A stretch of DNA of 64,000 bases from Rhodanobacter sp. C05 (GCF_002001165.1 NZ_MUNQ01000005.1:186001-250000), one strand, 5' to 3'; counted from the first letter of the stretch, positions 17,732 to 26,861 are shown. Notes: generated by a model not told the origin, from the letters alone. Numbers and translations: made by a program.

Positions 17732-19426
17732 ATGACCCGCAAGCCCACTGACCAGCCGCCGATGGCGGCTGACGACGCGCCACACAATCCCGAGCGCAGA
17801 CGTCTGCTCGGCGGCATCGCACTGGCCGGTGCGGCGTTGACCCTGGGCAGCTGCCGTCCAACCGGCGGCAGCCGGCTAACGACGACTGATACGAGTTCGG
17901 ACACTCTCGACGCGCTGCTGCGCCAGCACATCCAGCAGGTTGTTGTGCTGTATGCGGAGAACCGCAGCTTCAACAACCTGTTCGCGCACTTCCCCGGACT
18001 GGCCCAGCCGCTGAAGAATCTCGACTCGCCCGAATACCGCCAGCGTGACCGTGACGGCAGCCTGTTCGACACCTTGCCGCCGATCTGGGGCGGGCTGGCG
18101 CCACATGCACAGATCGTCGATGGTCGTCACTACCAGATCGACGAACACGCGATCAGCGGCCTGCCGAACCGGCCGTTTGCCCTGCACACGCCAGAGGGTG
18201 CTCCGCTGCCGCAAGGCGTGGTCACGCGCGACCTGGTACACCGTTTCTACGAGAACCAGTTGCAGATCAATGGCGGCAGGAACGATGGTTTCGTCGCCTG
18301 GGGCAATACCGGCGCGATGGTGATGGGCCATTACGCCGACAACGCGACCAACCTGCAGTTGTGGCAGCTCGCGCAGCAGTACACCTTGTGCGACAACTTC
18401 TTCATGGGCGCGTTTGGTGGTTCGTTTCTCAACCATCAGTATCTGGTCGCCGCGCAGCCGCCGTTCTATCCGGACGCGAATCAGCGGCCTGGCAGATTCC
18501 AGCTGGCCCAGGTCGAAGGCGACGGCCCCACCGGCACCCGGCCAAAACTCGCCGACGACTCACCGGCCAGTGCGATGCAGGGCCGCGCCAAGTTCGCCGC
18601 GCCCGACGCGCTGACGCCCGACTTCTGGGCGGTGAACACGATCGGCCCGGCGTACGCACCAGCTTTCAGCCACGATGCGCACAACCCGCAACTGGCCGAT
18701 GCGGACAGCCCGACCACACTGCCACCGCAGCTGCATCAGACCATCGGCGATGCGCTGTCGAATGCCGGGGTCGACTGGGCCTGGTATGCCGGTGGCTGGC
18801 AACTCGCGCTGGATGGACATGGCGACGGCGACCATCATGTGTTTCCGGAAACCCCGAATTTCCAGATCCATCACCAGCCGTTCAACTACTTCAAGAATTT
18901 CGCACCCGGCACGCCGGCACGACAACAGCACCTTCGCGATGCCGGCATCGGCGAGAGTGCCGACAGCAATCATTTCATCGCCGCGATCGAGGCCGGCACG
19001 CTGCCACCGGTGTCGTTCTACAAGCCGCAGGGCGACCTCAATATGCATGCCGGCTATTCCAGCGTGGAAGCCGGCGACCGCCATCTCGCGCGCATCGTCC
19101 AGGCGTTGCAGAAAAGCCCGCAGTGGCCGCACATGCTGGTGGTGATCACCGTGGACGAAAACGGTGGCTGGTGGGACCACGTAGCACCGCCCAAGGGCGA
19201 TCGCTGGGGGCCCGGTTCGCGCATCCCGGCACTGGTCGTGTCGCCGTACGCAAAGAAGGGCTTCGTCGATCACACGATCTATGACACCTGCTCGATCCTG
19301 CGTTTCATCACCCGCCGCTTCGGCCTGAAAAAGCTGCCCGGCCTGCAAATGCGTGACGATGCGATGATTGCCGCTGGCGGACCGCCGCCCGGCGATCTCA
19401 CTGCGGCACTGCAATTCGATTCATAG
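17732..19426 (+). CDS. Tat-exported phosphoesterase (AcpA/phospholipase C family)
   Basis: 564-residue protein of the PF04185 phosphoesterase family (bacterial acid phosphatase AcpA and phospholipase C). The N-terminus has an RRRLLGG Tat motif followed by a hydrophobic stretch that ends in a Cys (LGSC), so it may be a Tat lipoprotein. The conserved metal-site segment is VVLYAENRSFNNLF. Later conserved blocks include CDNFFMGAFGGSFLNHQ and VITVDENGGWWDHVAPP, with metal ligands in the family. The substrate could be phosphomonoesters or phospholipid head groups. It lies 31 bases behind the second S10 gene and probably belongs to that operon. Confidence 0.88.
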   Translation: MTRKPTDQPPMAADDAPHNPERRRLLGGIALAGAALTLGSCRPTGGSRLTTTDTSSDTLDALLRQHIQQVVVLYAENRSFNNLFAHFPGLAQPLKNLDSPEYRQRDRDGSLFDTLPPIWGGLAPHAQIVDGRHYQIDEHAISGLPNRPFALHTPEGAPLPQGVVTRDLVHRFYENQLQINGGRNDGFVAWGNTGAMVMGHYADNATNLQLWQLAQQYTLCDNFFMGAFGGSFLNHQYLVAAQPPFYPDANQRPGRFQLAQVEGDGPTGTRPKLADDSPASAMQGRAKFAAPDALTPDFWAVNTIGPAYAPAFSHDAHNPQLADADSPTTLPPQLHQTIGDALSNAGVDWAWYAGGWQLALDGHGDGDHHVFPETPNFQIHHQPFNYFKNFAPGTPARQQHLRDAGIGESADSNHFIAAIEAGTLPPVSFYKPQGDLNMHAGYSSVEAGDRHLARIVQALQKSPQWPHMLVVITVDENGGWWDHVAPPKGDRWGPGSRIPALVVSPYAKKGFVDHTIYDTCSILRFITRRFGLKKLPGLQMRDDAMIAAGGPPPGDLTAALQFDS

Positions 19427-19427
19427 C

Positions 19428-19454
19428 TTCCTGCCCTGCGTGCGTGGGCAGGAA
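19428..19454 (+). terminator. Hairpin between the phosphoesterase and pip genes
   Basis: Nine-base perfect arms TTCCTGCCC (19428-19436) and GGGCAGGAA (19446-19454), one base behind the phosphoesterase stop. No T-run follows. It may attenuate read-through into pip or mark the 3' end. Confidence 0.45.
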
Positions 19455-19470
19455 ATATCCGGGACTCTCC

Positions 19471-20421
19471 ATGCGCGAGCTGTACCCCGAGATCGAGCCG
19501 TATCGCACCCATCGCCTCGCGGTCGATGCGACCCACACGCTGTACGTGGAGGAGTGCGGCAATCCCACCGGCCTGCCGGTGGTGTTTTTGCACGGCGGCC
19601 CCGGCGCGGGACTGGCGAGTTACCACCGTCGCTTCTTCGATCCGGCACGCTATCGCATCGTGCTGTTCGACCAGCGTGGCGCCGGACGCTCCAGGCCATT
19701 CGCCAACCTCACCGACAACACCACCTGGCACCTGGTCGCCGACATCGAAGCGATCCGCGAACAGCTTGTCATCGAGCGCTGGGTGGTATTCGGCGGTTCG
19801 TGGGGTTCCACCCTGGCGCTGGCCTACGCGCAGATGCATTCCGAGCGCGTGCTCGGTCTGGTGCTGCGCGGTATCTTCCTGTGCCGGCCCGAAGAGATCC
19901 GCTGGTTCTACGAGGAAGGCGGCGCGTCATGGATCCTGCCGGAGAAGTGGCAGCGCTACGCCGCCGCGATTCCTCCCGGCGAACGCGGTGAGATGATGGA
20001 AGCCTACTGGCGCCGGCTCAGTTCGACCGACGAGGTGGTGCAACTCGCCGCCGCGCAAGCATGGGGCGCCTGGGAGGGCGGCAGCATCACGCTGGAGGAA
20101 AGCCCCGGCACCGAAGCCAGCTTCGCCACACCTGACGTCGCACTGAGTCTGGCGCGCATCGAGGCACACTACTTCCGTCACCTCGGCTGGTTCGAACCCG
20201 ATCAGCTGCTGCGCGACGTGGCAAAGATCCGCCACATTCCCGCCACCATCGTGCATGGCCGCTACGACATCATCTGCCCCGCGAAAAGTGCGTGCGATCT
20301 CCATGCTGTGTGGCCGGAAGCGGACTTCCACATCGTGCTGGCCGGGCACGCCGCGTCGGAACCGGCCATTGTCGATCAGTTGGTGCAGGCCACAAACCGA
20401 TTGGCTGATCGCTATTGCTGA
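19471..20421 (+). CDS. pip: Proline iminopeptidase
   Basis: 316-residue alpha/beta hydrolase of peptidase family S33 that removes N-terminal proline from peptides. Signatures: HGGPGAGL (oxyanion), DQRGAGRS and the nucleophile elbow GGSWGS with Ser110. The late Asp/His pair lies in HGRYDIICP and LAGHAAS. There is no signal peptide, so it works in the cytoplasm, downstream of peptide uptake. The ATG at 19471 starts at the usual family N-terminus (MRELYPEIEPY). The surrounding S10 and M1 genes make a coherent peptide-degradation block. Confidence 0.96.
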   Translation: MRELYPEIEPYRTHRLAVDATHTLYVEECGNPTGLPVVFLHGGPGAGLASYHRRFFDPARYRIVLFDQRGAGRSRPFANLTDNTTWHLVADIEAIREQLVIERWVVFGGSWGSTLALAYAQMHSERVLGLVLRGIFLCRPEEIRWFYEEGGASWILPEKWQRYAAAIPPGERGEMMEAYWRRLSSTDEVVQLAAAQAWGAWEGGSITLEESPGTEASFATPDVALSLARIEAHYFRHLGWFEPDQLLRDVAKIRHIPATIVHGRYDIICPAKSACDLHAVWPEADFHIVLAGHAASEPAIVDQLVQATNRLADRYC

Positions 20422-20570
20422 CTCGCGGTATGGCTGCCAAGCCAAATGCGGCTGACGCTGGATGATGCATACGCGATGCAGGGACTGCCCCGCTGCGCGT
20501 CTTTGTCACGGGCGCCCGATGGGGTGGCGATGGCATACTCCCGGTTTCCGCAATCCCAAGGAGCCGCTGC

Positions 20571-22424
20571 ATGCGCCCGCTTTCCGCTCTCGCCCTCGGC
20601 GCGCTGGTGCTGCCACTGGCAACCTACGCTGCCGAACCGCATTCCTACGCGCAGCCCGATCAGGTAGTCGTCACCCATCTCGATCTCGACCTGAAGCTGG
20701 ACTTCCCGCACAAGCAGCTGGATGGCCAAGCCACGCTGAAGCTGGACTGGAAGAATCCGCAGGCACCATCGCTGGTGCTGGATACACGTGACCTTAAGAT
20801 CGCGAAAATCGAGGCGCTCGGCGCCGACGGCAAGACCACGCCGCTGAAATATGCGCTGGCACCGCGCGACAAGCAGCTCGGCAGCAAGCTGACCATCGCC
20901 ACACCGCAGCATCCCGCGCAGGTGCGCATCATCTACACCACGTCGCCCGACGCCTCCGGCCTGCAGTGGCTCACGCCGGCGCAGACAGCGGACAAGAAAC
21001 TTCCCTTCATGTTTTCGCAGTCCGAATCGATCCACGCGCGCTCGTGGGTGCCGCTGCAGGACTCGCCCGCGATCCGCTTCACCTACGACGCCCACGTCAG
21101 TGCGCCGAAGGACATCCGTGTAGTGATGAGCGCGCTCAACGATGCCGAGCATCCGTTGAATGGCGACTACTCGTTTGATCAGCCGCATCCGATCCCGTCC
21201 TACCTGCTGGCGATCGGCGCCGGCGACATCGCGGTGAAGGAAACCGGCCCGCGCTCGGCCGTGTATGCCGAGCCCTCGGTGGTCGGCAAGGCGGCGCACG
21301 AGTTCGAGGACACCGAGCAGATGATCGCCACGGCCGAGAAGCTGTATGGCCCATATCGCTGGGGACGCTACGACATCCTGGTGCTGCCGCCGTCGTTCCC
21401 GTACGGTGGCATGGAAAACCCGGACATGACATTTGCCACGCCGACCGTGCTGGTCGGCGACAAGAGCCTGGTCTCGCTGGTCGCGCACGAACTGGCGCAT
21501 TCGTGGTCGGGCAACCTGGTCACCGCTGCATCGTGGCGCGACATCTGGCTCAACGAGGGCGTCACCACCTACGTGCAGGGCCGCATCACCGAGGCGCTGT
21601 ACGGCAAGGGACTGGCCGACGAAGAAGCGCTGCTGTCGGCACGCGCGCTGCAGAAGGAGATCGGCTCGATGCCGACGAACTCGCAGAAGCTCGCCCCGGA
21701 CCCGCGCGGCATCGATGCCGACGATTCGTTGTCCGATGTTGCCTACGACAAGGGCTCATGGTTCCTGCGCACGCTGGAACAGCGTTTCGGCCGCGCCACC
21801 TTCGACAGCTACCTCAAGGGCTACTTCGACCACTTCGCGTTCCAGAGCATCACCACCGAGCAGATGCTCGATTACATGAAGCCGAACCTGATCGAGAAGT
21901 ATCCCGGCAAGATGAGCTGGGCCGAGGTGCAGGACTGGGTCTACGGCAGCGGCATCCCGAAGGATGCGCCATTGCCTGATTCACCGCATTTCGACACCAT
22001 CGACCAGGAGCGCAGCGCCTTCCTCGCCGGCCAGATGGCGGCCGACAAGCTCGGCGCCAAAGACTGGAACACGCAGGAATGGATGTACTTCCTCGACCGC
22101 CTGCCGGATGTCACTCCGCTGGCCAGGATCCAGCAGATCGACGCCGCCTGGCACCTCACCGGCACCCCGAACGCCGAGATCGGCATGCGCTGGTACAGCC
22201 ATGCGATCGCCGCTGGCGACAAAGCCGTGTGGCCGGCAGCCGCCGAGCACATGATCCGCATCGGCCGGCTGTATCTGACCGTGCCGCTGTACAAAGCCCT
22301 GGTCGGGACACCGGGAGGCCTGGCCTATGCCGAACAGGTCTACGCCAAGGCCAAGGCCGGCTACCACCCGTTGACTCAGCAGGTGGTGGGCGATCTCATC
22401 GCCAAGGCGAAGAAAGCGCAGTAA
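20571..22424 (+). CDS. Exported M1 family metallo-aminopeptidase (LTA4H-like)
   Basis: 617-residue zinc aminopeptidase with a signal peptide (about residues 1-20, ending TYAAE). The zinc site is HELAH (His306, Glu307, His310) with the third ligand Glu329 in WLNEGVTTY. The substrate-anchoring PYGGMENPDMTFATP precedes it. A C-terminal helical domain (about 480-610) resembles leukotriene A4 hydrolase-type M1 enzymes. It would trim N-terminal residues from peptides in the periplasm. An AAGGAG ribosome site lies 4 bases before the ATG. The 149-bp gap upstream shows no recognisable element. Confidence 0.94.
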   Translation: MRPLSALALGALVLPLATYAAEPHSYAQPDQVVVTHLDLDLKLDFPHKQLDGQATLKLDWKNPQAPSLVLDTRDLKIAKIEALGADGKTTPLKYALAPRDKQLGSKLTIATPQHPAQVRIIYTTSPDASGLQWLTPAQTADKKLPFMFSQSESIHARSWVPLQDSPAIRFTYDAHVSAPKDIRVVMSALNDAEHPLNGDYSFDQPHPIPSYLLAIGAGDIAVKETGPRSAVYAEPSVVGKAAHEFEDTEQMIATAEKLYGPYRWGRYDILVLPPSFPYGGMENPDMTFATPTVLVGDKSLVSLVAHELAHSWSGNLVTAASWRDIWLNEGVTTYVQGRITEALYGKGLADEEALLSARALQKEIGSMPTNSQKLAPDPRGIDADDSLSDVAYDKGSWFLRTLEQRFGRATFDSYLKGYFDHFAFQSITTEQMLDYMKPNLIEKYPGKMSWAEVQDWVYGSGIPKDAPLPDSPHFDTIDQERSAFLAGQMAADKLGAKDWNTQEWMYFLDRLPDVTPLARIQQIDAAWHLTGTPNAEIGMRWYSHAIAAGDKAVWPAAAEHMIRIGRLYLTVPLYKALVGTPGGLAYAEQVYAKAKAGYHPLTQQVVGDLIAKAKKAQ

Positions 22425-22430
22425 TCACAG

Positions 22431-22458
22431 CTCCTCTCCCTGCATGCAGGGGAGGGAG
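22431..22458. repeat. Intergenic palindrome, CTCCCCTGC family, copy 1
   Basis: Imperfect inverted repeat centred on TGCATGCA with arms related to CTCCCTGC/GCAGGGGAGGG. The same core recurs at 45946-45972. It lies directly behind the M1 gene and could serve as a terminator-like hairpin or a REP-type repeat. Confidence 0.5.
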
Positions 22459-22489
22459 TATTGCCAATCAGACCCATCAAGAAACCATC

Positions 22490-23479
22490 ATGCCGCCATC
22501 AACAAACGTCACTGCCACACCACTCTGGAAGCGCATGCTGCTGCGCCGGCTCAAATTCCTGGTCTGGATCGCCGCAATCCTTGTCATCGTGCTGGGCGGC
22601 AGTTACCTGTTCGCGCCGCAGCTGTTGCTGCGCGCGAACAACATGCGCCAAGCGATGGCCGCGCAGCTCGAGAAGCATTCGGTGCAGGCCGGCGATACCC
22701 GCTGGGTCTACTACGAAGGCGGTGACGGCCCGACCATCGTGCTGCTGCACGGTTTTGCCGCGAACAAGGAGGTCTGGCTACCGGTCGCCAAACTGCTCAC
22801 ACCGCACTTCCACCTGATCATTCCCGACCTGCCCGGCTGGGGTGAGTCCTCGCGCAATGCAGGTGCCAGCTACAACGTCGATGCCCAGGCCGCGCGGCTG
22901 CAGACATTCGTGCAGGCCCTCCAGCTGCAGAGCTTCGTACTGGTCGGCCATTCGCTGGGTGGTGCCGTGGCCGGCGTCTATGCGATCCAGAACCCGGAAC
23001 ATGCGCGGGAGCTGGCGCTGGTCGATGCCTACGGCCTGAAGTACCAGGAAAACGCGTTTACCCACGAGGCCATGGCCGGAAAGAACCCATTCCTGTTTGA
23101 CGACCGCGCCGGCTTTGCACGCTCCACCGCGTTGGCCTTCGAGAAACCACTCGACCTGCCGGGCCGCATCGTCGATGTGCTGGTCAAGCGCAACCAGCAG
23201 GATCGTGCCTTCATCGAAAGCAATTTCAACGAGCTGCGCGACCCGTCGCAATACCTCGCGCTGCAGAACCGGCTGGGCCAGCTCGAGATGCCGGTGCTTG
23301 GCCTGTGGTGCCATGACGACAAGATCGTCGATATCTCGGCGCTGGACAGCCTGCGCAGTGGCCTGACCCACGCCAGCTCGATCAGCACCAGCATCCTCAT
23401 CGGCTGCAACCACATGCCCATGTTGGAAAAGCCCGAGCAAACCGCGCAGATCCTGAGCGGATTCGCGCTTTCCCATTGA
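22490..23479 (+). CDS. Membrane-anchored alpha/beta hydrolase
   Basis: 329 residues: an N-terminal membrane anchor (about residues 20-45), then an alpha/beta hydrolase domain from residue 65. The oxyanion motif is LLHGFAANKE, the nucleophile elbow GHSLGG with Ser155, and the late Asp and His sit in LWCHDDKIVD and GCNHMPMLEKPE. The fold is like monoacylglycerol lipases and C-C bond hydrolases; the anchor would place it at the inner membrane. The substrate is unknown. The ATG at 22490 gives a sensible anchor; the reading frame stays open upstream into the M1 gene but is not coding there. Confidence 0.87.
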   Translation: MPPSTNVTATPLWKRMLLRRLKFLVWIAAILVIVLGGSYLFAPQLLLRANNMRQAMAAQLEKHSVQAGDTRWVYYEGGDGPTIVLLHGFAANKEVWLPVAKLLTPHFHLIIPDLPGWGESSRNAGASYNVDAQAARLQTFVQALQLQSFVLVGHSLGGAVAGVYAIQNPEHARELALVDAYGLKYQENAFTHEAMAGKNPFLFDDRAGFARSTALAFEKPLDLPGRIVDVLVKRNQQDRAFIESNFNELRDPSQYLALQNRLGQLEMPVLGLWCHDDKIVDISALDSLRSGLTHASSISTSILIGCNHMPMLEKPEQTAQILSGFALSH

Positions 23480-23601
23480 TCTGGACCCGACCGTCAGACC
23501 ATACGGTCATATGGGAGTCAGCTTGGCGGAGCACATCATTGTGAATTGCCTATGACAACATGGGAGAATGAGGGCATGGCCTCCAAGGGTGGCGCGCTTT
23601 C

Positions 23602-24216
23602 ATGCAAGAAAACGGAATCATGCAGCGACCGATGAAACGAAACCTGCTACGCACAGGCGTGGACGCCATCGTACGGATGTCCTCCACGCGTGCGAACTAC
23701 TGGGCCGAAGTAGCCTTGGACGTCACCCTGTGCCTGGTACTGCTGGTGGAGGGCTGGCTGCACCGCAGCGGCTCGCTGACTTCGCTGCTGGCGCTCGCAC
23801 TCGGCCTGCTCGCTTTCAGCTTCATCGAGTACTTCTTCCACCGCTGGATGTTCCACACCCGGATCCCGCTGTTCGAGCAGGGTCATCGCATGCACCACGC
23901 GCAGCCGCTGGGCTACGACTCGCTGCCGTTCTTCCTGCCGTCGGCGGTACTGCTGTGCCTGACCGGTCTGCTGGTGCTGGTCATGCCGCTCGGCGTCGCG
24001 CTGCTGATGGCCGGTGCGATGACCTTTGGTTACATCGCCTACGGCCTGAGTCACTTCACCATCCACCACGTACGCTTCCAGCAACCATTGCTGCGCCGCT
24101 GGGCCGCATCCCACCATGTCCATCACTATCACCCGGACAGCAACTTCGGCGTTACCACGCCGCTGTGGGATGTGTTGCTGGGTACCCGCTACGTGCGGCA
24201 GCCCCGGCAAGGCTGA
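23602..24216 (+). CDS. Fatty acid hydroxylase / sterol desaturase family protein
   Basis: 204-residue integral membrane di-iron enzyme family protein. The His clusters that bind iron are all present: EYFFHRWMFH, HRMHH, HFTIHH and HHVHHYH. Four membrane spans lie between about residues 32 and 160. It probably hydroxylates or desaturates a lipid such as a fatty acid or carotenoid. The first ATG (23602) has an AAGGGTGG site upstream; in-frame ATGs at 23620 and 23632 are alternatives. The 122-bp upstream gap shows no clear promoter. It is convergent with the methyltransferase gene (9-bp gap). Confidence 0.88.
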   Translation: MQENGIMQRPMKRNLLRTGVDAIVRMSSTRANYWAEVALDVTLCLVLLVEGWLHRSGSLTSLLALALGLLAFSFIEYFFHRWMFHTRIPLFEQGHRMHHAQPLGYDSLPFFLPSAVLLCLTGLLVLVMPLGVALLMAGAMTFGYIAYGLSHFTIHHVRFQQPLLRRWAASHHVHHYHPDSNFGVTTPLWDVLLGTRYVRQPRQG

Positions 24217-24225
24217 GGCGATCCC

Positions 24226-24804
24226 TCAGAGGATGCCGGGTATCAGCGCCTTTACCCGTCGCATGTAGTCGGCATAGACCGGGCCGAAGTGTTCGCCCAG
24301 CCAAGTTTCCTCCAGCCGCAGCTTGCGCCAGAACGACACGAACATGATGACGAAGCCCAGCACGGCGCGCCATTCGCCGAGCAGCACGACCGTGCCCAGC
24401 AACGCGAGCAGGATGCCGGTGTAGATCGGATGGCGCACCCAGCGGTAGGGCCCACGCTCGATCAGTTCGTGATCCTGCTTCAGCTGCACCTCACTGCTCC
24501 AGTTGCTGCCGAGGATGTAGCGCGCCCAGCAGGCAAACAGCACGCCGGCCACGATCAGCAGCAGACCCGTCAGCGCCACGGCATAGGTATCAGGCAGGAA
24601 ACGATCGCCGAGCGGTGTGCCGTCAAGCCAGGTTGATGGCCACATCAGCAGGATCGCCAGGATGATCGGCAACCAGTATTTGAAGAACCGCGGCAGCGCC
24701 GGTTCCGCGCGCGTGGACGGCTTCAGCCGACGCGCACTCCACAGCCAGTAGGCCAGGAAGAACAGCCACGCTGCCACCGCCAATGTCGTGAACGAGATAT
24801 CCAT
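24226..24804 (-). CDS. Isoprenylcysteine carboxyl methyltransferase family membrane protein
   Basis: 192-residue membrane protein of the ICMT/PEMT family with four or five spans. The SAM-binding C-terminal signature is clear: ELIERGPYRWVRHPIYTGI, then FWRKLRLEETWLGEHFGPVY ending with YMRRVKALIPG. Bacterial members methylate lipids or small molecules; the substrate is unknown. The ATG at 24804 starts directly before the first membrane span. Its start is 88 bp from the stop of the peptidase gene on the same strand. Confidence 0.88.
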   Translation of the reverse strand: MDISFTTLAVAAWLFFLAYWLWSARRLKPSTRAEPALPRFFKYWLPIILAILLMWPSTWLDGTPLGDRFLPDTYAVALTGLLLIVAGVLFACWARYILGSNWSSEVQLKQDHELIERGPYRWVRHPIYTGILLALLGTVVLLGEWRAVLGFVIMFVSFWRKLRLEETWLGEHFGPVYADYMRRVKALIPGIL

Positions 24805-24892
24805 GATCGCCCTTGATGCCCCTGTCGCATGAGGTGCCGGTTCAGTCGCTTTCCCGGTCCTGATACAGCTGCCAGCAGGCAAAACCTTAGCT

Positions 24893-25663
24893 TCAATCGG
24901 CGACGTCGTCGATCAACCGATCGAGTTCTCCCTTGAGCACCGCACCATGCTGGCGCAGCCAGTCGCGTTGCTCGCGCCAGTCCGGAAACAGGTTGCCCAC
25001 CTGCGCCCAGAACCGCGGCGAATGATTGCGCACCTTGAGATGACAGAGCTCGTGCACCAGCACGTAGCGCAACGCGGCTGGTGGCGCCAGCGCCAGCGCG
25101 AGATCGAGATTGATGCGGTCGCGCGTATCCAGGCTGCCCCATAGACTCTTCATCGGGCGAATCTTCAACGCCGTCGGTGCCAGCCCCAGCTGCGGCACAT
25201 AGCCAGCCAGCCAGCGCGAAACATCGCGACGGATCAGCGCTTCCAGGTGCGAGGCGAGCAGGCCGCGGGCGATCGGCAATGCTCGGGTATGCGGGCGCGG
25301 AATCACCAGGGTCAGCCCGGCCGCATGGGGTTCAATCTTCGGATAGGCACCTTCGGCCCAGTCCAGCTCCGCCATCTCGCCACGCAGCGGAAAGCTGCAG
25401 GGATAACCCAGACGCAGTGGCGGAAGCGGCTTCACGATCAGATGCAGTTCGTCGAGCTTCTGTTCCAGCCATTCGGCATGACTGCGCAGGAACGCGCTGA
25501 CCTGGGCCGGATGTGTGCCATACGGATAGGTCACCCGCGCACCCTTCGGGGTGACCGTGAGGCGCAACCGGCGCGCACGCGGATGAGCGGCCTTCAGCAC
25601 CCGGATGATGCTGCCGCCTACGGTCGCCAGTTCCAGCCAATCGCCTTCCAGATGCTGCGCCAT
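24893..25663 (-). CDS. YgjP/SprT-like zinc metallopeptidase (DUF45)
   Basis: 256-residue protein of the M48-related DUF45 (YgjP/WLM) family. The zinc motif is HELCHLKVRNHSPRFW, with HExxH and the third His in HSPRFW. The N-terminal half carries the family beta-rich region (RRLRLTVTPKG, HAEWLEQKL). Family members are probable proteases of unknown target. The start at 25663 is the ATG nearest the family N-terminus. Upstream, a perfect 8-bp hairpin at 25717-25734 sits between it and rdgC. Confidence 0.9.
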   Translation of the reverse strand: MAQHLEGDWLELATVGGSIIRVLKAAHPRARRLRLTVTPKGARVTYPYGTHPAQVSAFLRSHAEWLEQKLDELHLIVKPLPPLRLGYPCSFPLRGEMAELDWAEGAYPKIEPHAAGLTLVIPRPHTRALPIARGLLASHLEALIRRDVSRWLAGYVPQLGLAPTALKIRPMKSLWGSLDTRDRINLDLALALAPPAALRYVLVHELCHLKVRNHSPRFWAQVGNLFPDWREQRDWLRQHGAVLKGELDRLIDDVAD

Positions 25664-25716
25664 GAGCCTGCCCGTTCGTACCAAGGCCTGTTCGGATATC
25701 AGTGGGGGATTCCGCG

Positions 25717-25734
25717 CCGCCCGCAAGCGGGCGG
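25717..25734 (-). terminator. Hairpin between rdgC and the DUF45 peptidase gene
   Basis: Perfect arms CCGCCCGC and GCGGGCGG with a 2-base loop, 49 bases past the rdgC stop on the minus strand. There is no T-run, so terminator activity is uncertain. Confidence 0.35.
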
Positions 25735-25782
25735 ACGACCAGTATGGCTCCCCGACAGGTCAAACGGGAATGGTTTTTTCGT

Positions 25783-26700
25783 TCAGCTGTCGGCCGGCCG
25801 TGGCAACCCGAACCACTCCTCCAGCTTGCCCAGCAGCCGTTCCAGTTCCAGCGTCAGCAGGGCGAAACTGGCGTCCAGCTCGGCCTGGGCGTCCTGCTGG
25901 CTGTCGCCCAGCTCGTCCATCACCACGTCGAGGAATTTCAGCTTGCGGATGATCAGATCCTCGCCCAGCACGAAACTGATCCGCTCATCGAACGTGAGAC
26001 CGAGTAGAAATACCTGCTTGCCGTTGCGCAGGTGCTCCTTTACCTCTTCGGCGTCCAGATCCTGCCGACGGCAGCGGGCGATCGCGCCGGTGGCAGTGGC
26101 CGGGTCGCGGAGCTCGCATTCGTCGCCCAGGGCCAGCCCCGCCGGCAGGTTGCCCGTGGCCAGCCAGTCGGTCATCAGCACACGCGGACCTTCCTCCGGC
26201 GCCAGCGGCACCGCCGGGAAGCTGCCCAGCGCCTCGCGGACCTGGGTCAGGGCGTTCTCGGCCGACTTGCGGCTGGAGGTATCCAGCACCAGCCAGCCGT
26301 TTTTCGTATCGACATAGGCGGACATCCGCGAGTTGCGCACGAAGGCGCGCGGCAACAGCTCATTCAGCAGATCCTCCTTGATCCGCTTGCGCTCACGGCC
26401 GCCGACCTTGCGGCCTTCTTCCTCGGCGATCTTCTGCACCTTGCGATGCAGTTCCTCGTTGATCACCGCAGCCGGCAACAGCTTGTCCTCACCGCCAACG
26501 GTGAGCAGGGTGCAATGCTTGACGGTATGCGTGAGCGGTTCGCCTTCGCCGCGGCCGACCGGTGGCACGAAGCCCTTGGTGAACATTTCCAGCGGCCCGC
26601 AGGGGCGCAGTCGATGTTCGGCCAGCGCGTCATCGAGGCGCTTCAGATCGATGGCAACGGCGGGAGAAAAACGGAACAGCGTGAGATTGCGAAAGAACAT
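25783..26700 (-). CDS. rdgC: Recombination-associated protein RdgC
   Basis: 305-residue nucleoid-associated DNA-binding protein that forms a ring around duplex DNA and restrains RecA. The sequence matches along its length: MFFRNLTLFRF at the start, the GFVPPVG and KLLPAAVINEE segments, and the basic central region EEGRKVGGRERKRIKEDLL. The later DSSSRK-like block (LDTSSRKSAENAL) is also conserved. Size and order equal the E. coli protein (303 residues). Upstream (26701-26861) lies a palindromic repeat element separating it from the aminotransferase gene. Confidence 0.96.
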   Translation of the reverse strand: MFFRNLTLFRFSPAVAIDLKRLDDALAEHRLRPCGPLEMFTKGFVPPVGRGEGEPLTHTVKHCTLLTVGGEDKLLPAAVINEELHRKVQKIAEEEGRKVGGRERKRIKEDLLNELLPRAFVRNSRMSAYVDTKNGWLVLDTSSRKSAENALTQVREALGSFPAVPLAPEEGPRVLMTDWLATGNLPAGLALGDECELRDPATATGAIARCRRQDLDAEEVKEHLRNGKQVFLLGLTFDERISFVLGEDLIIRKLKFLDVVMDELGDSQQDAQAELDASFALLTLELERLLGKLEEWFGLPRPADS

Positions 26701-26743
26701 TCAAGATCCGGATGAGGTGCGGCCCGAAGGCAGGTGGTTTCGC

Positions 26744-26848
26744 CGTCATTCCGGCGAAAGCTGGAGGTGCTTTATAACAGCGAAGCTGGTCATCCAATGC
26801 CTCGCGATGGGCAAAGACACTGGATCCCGGCTTTCGCCGGGATGACGG
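26744..26848. repeat. Palindromic intergenic repeat (GTCAT..CGAAAGCTGG family), copy A
   Basis: About 105 bp with inverted ends: GTCATTCCGGCGAAAGCTGG at the left and the mirrored CCCGGCTTTCGCCGGGATGAC at the right, around an unrelated centre. Related elements occur at 60110-60193 and 60561-60658. This family of repeats is common in proteobacterial intergenic DNA, and when translated it gives the familiar VIPAKAGIQ. Confidence 0.85.
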
Positions 26849-26861
26849 TCATGAGGGGGTG

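Noticed and set aside
23490-23515. GACCGT/ACGGTC inverted repeat behind the alpha/beta hydrolase gene
   Set aside because: Only 6-bp arms, no T-run and no recognised regulator; too common by chance at this composition.
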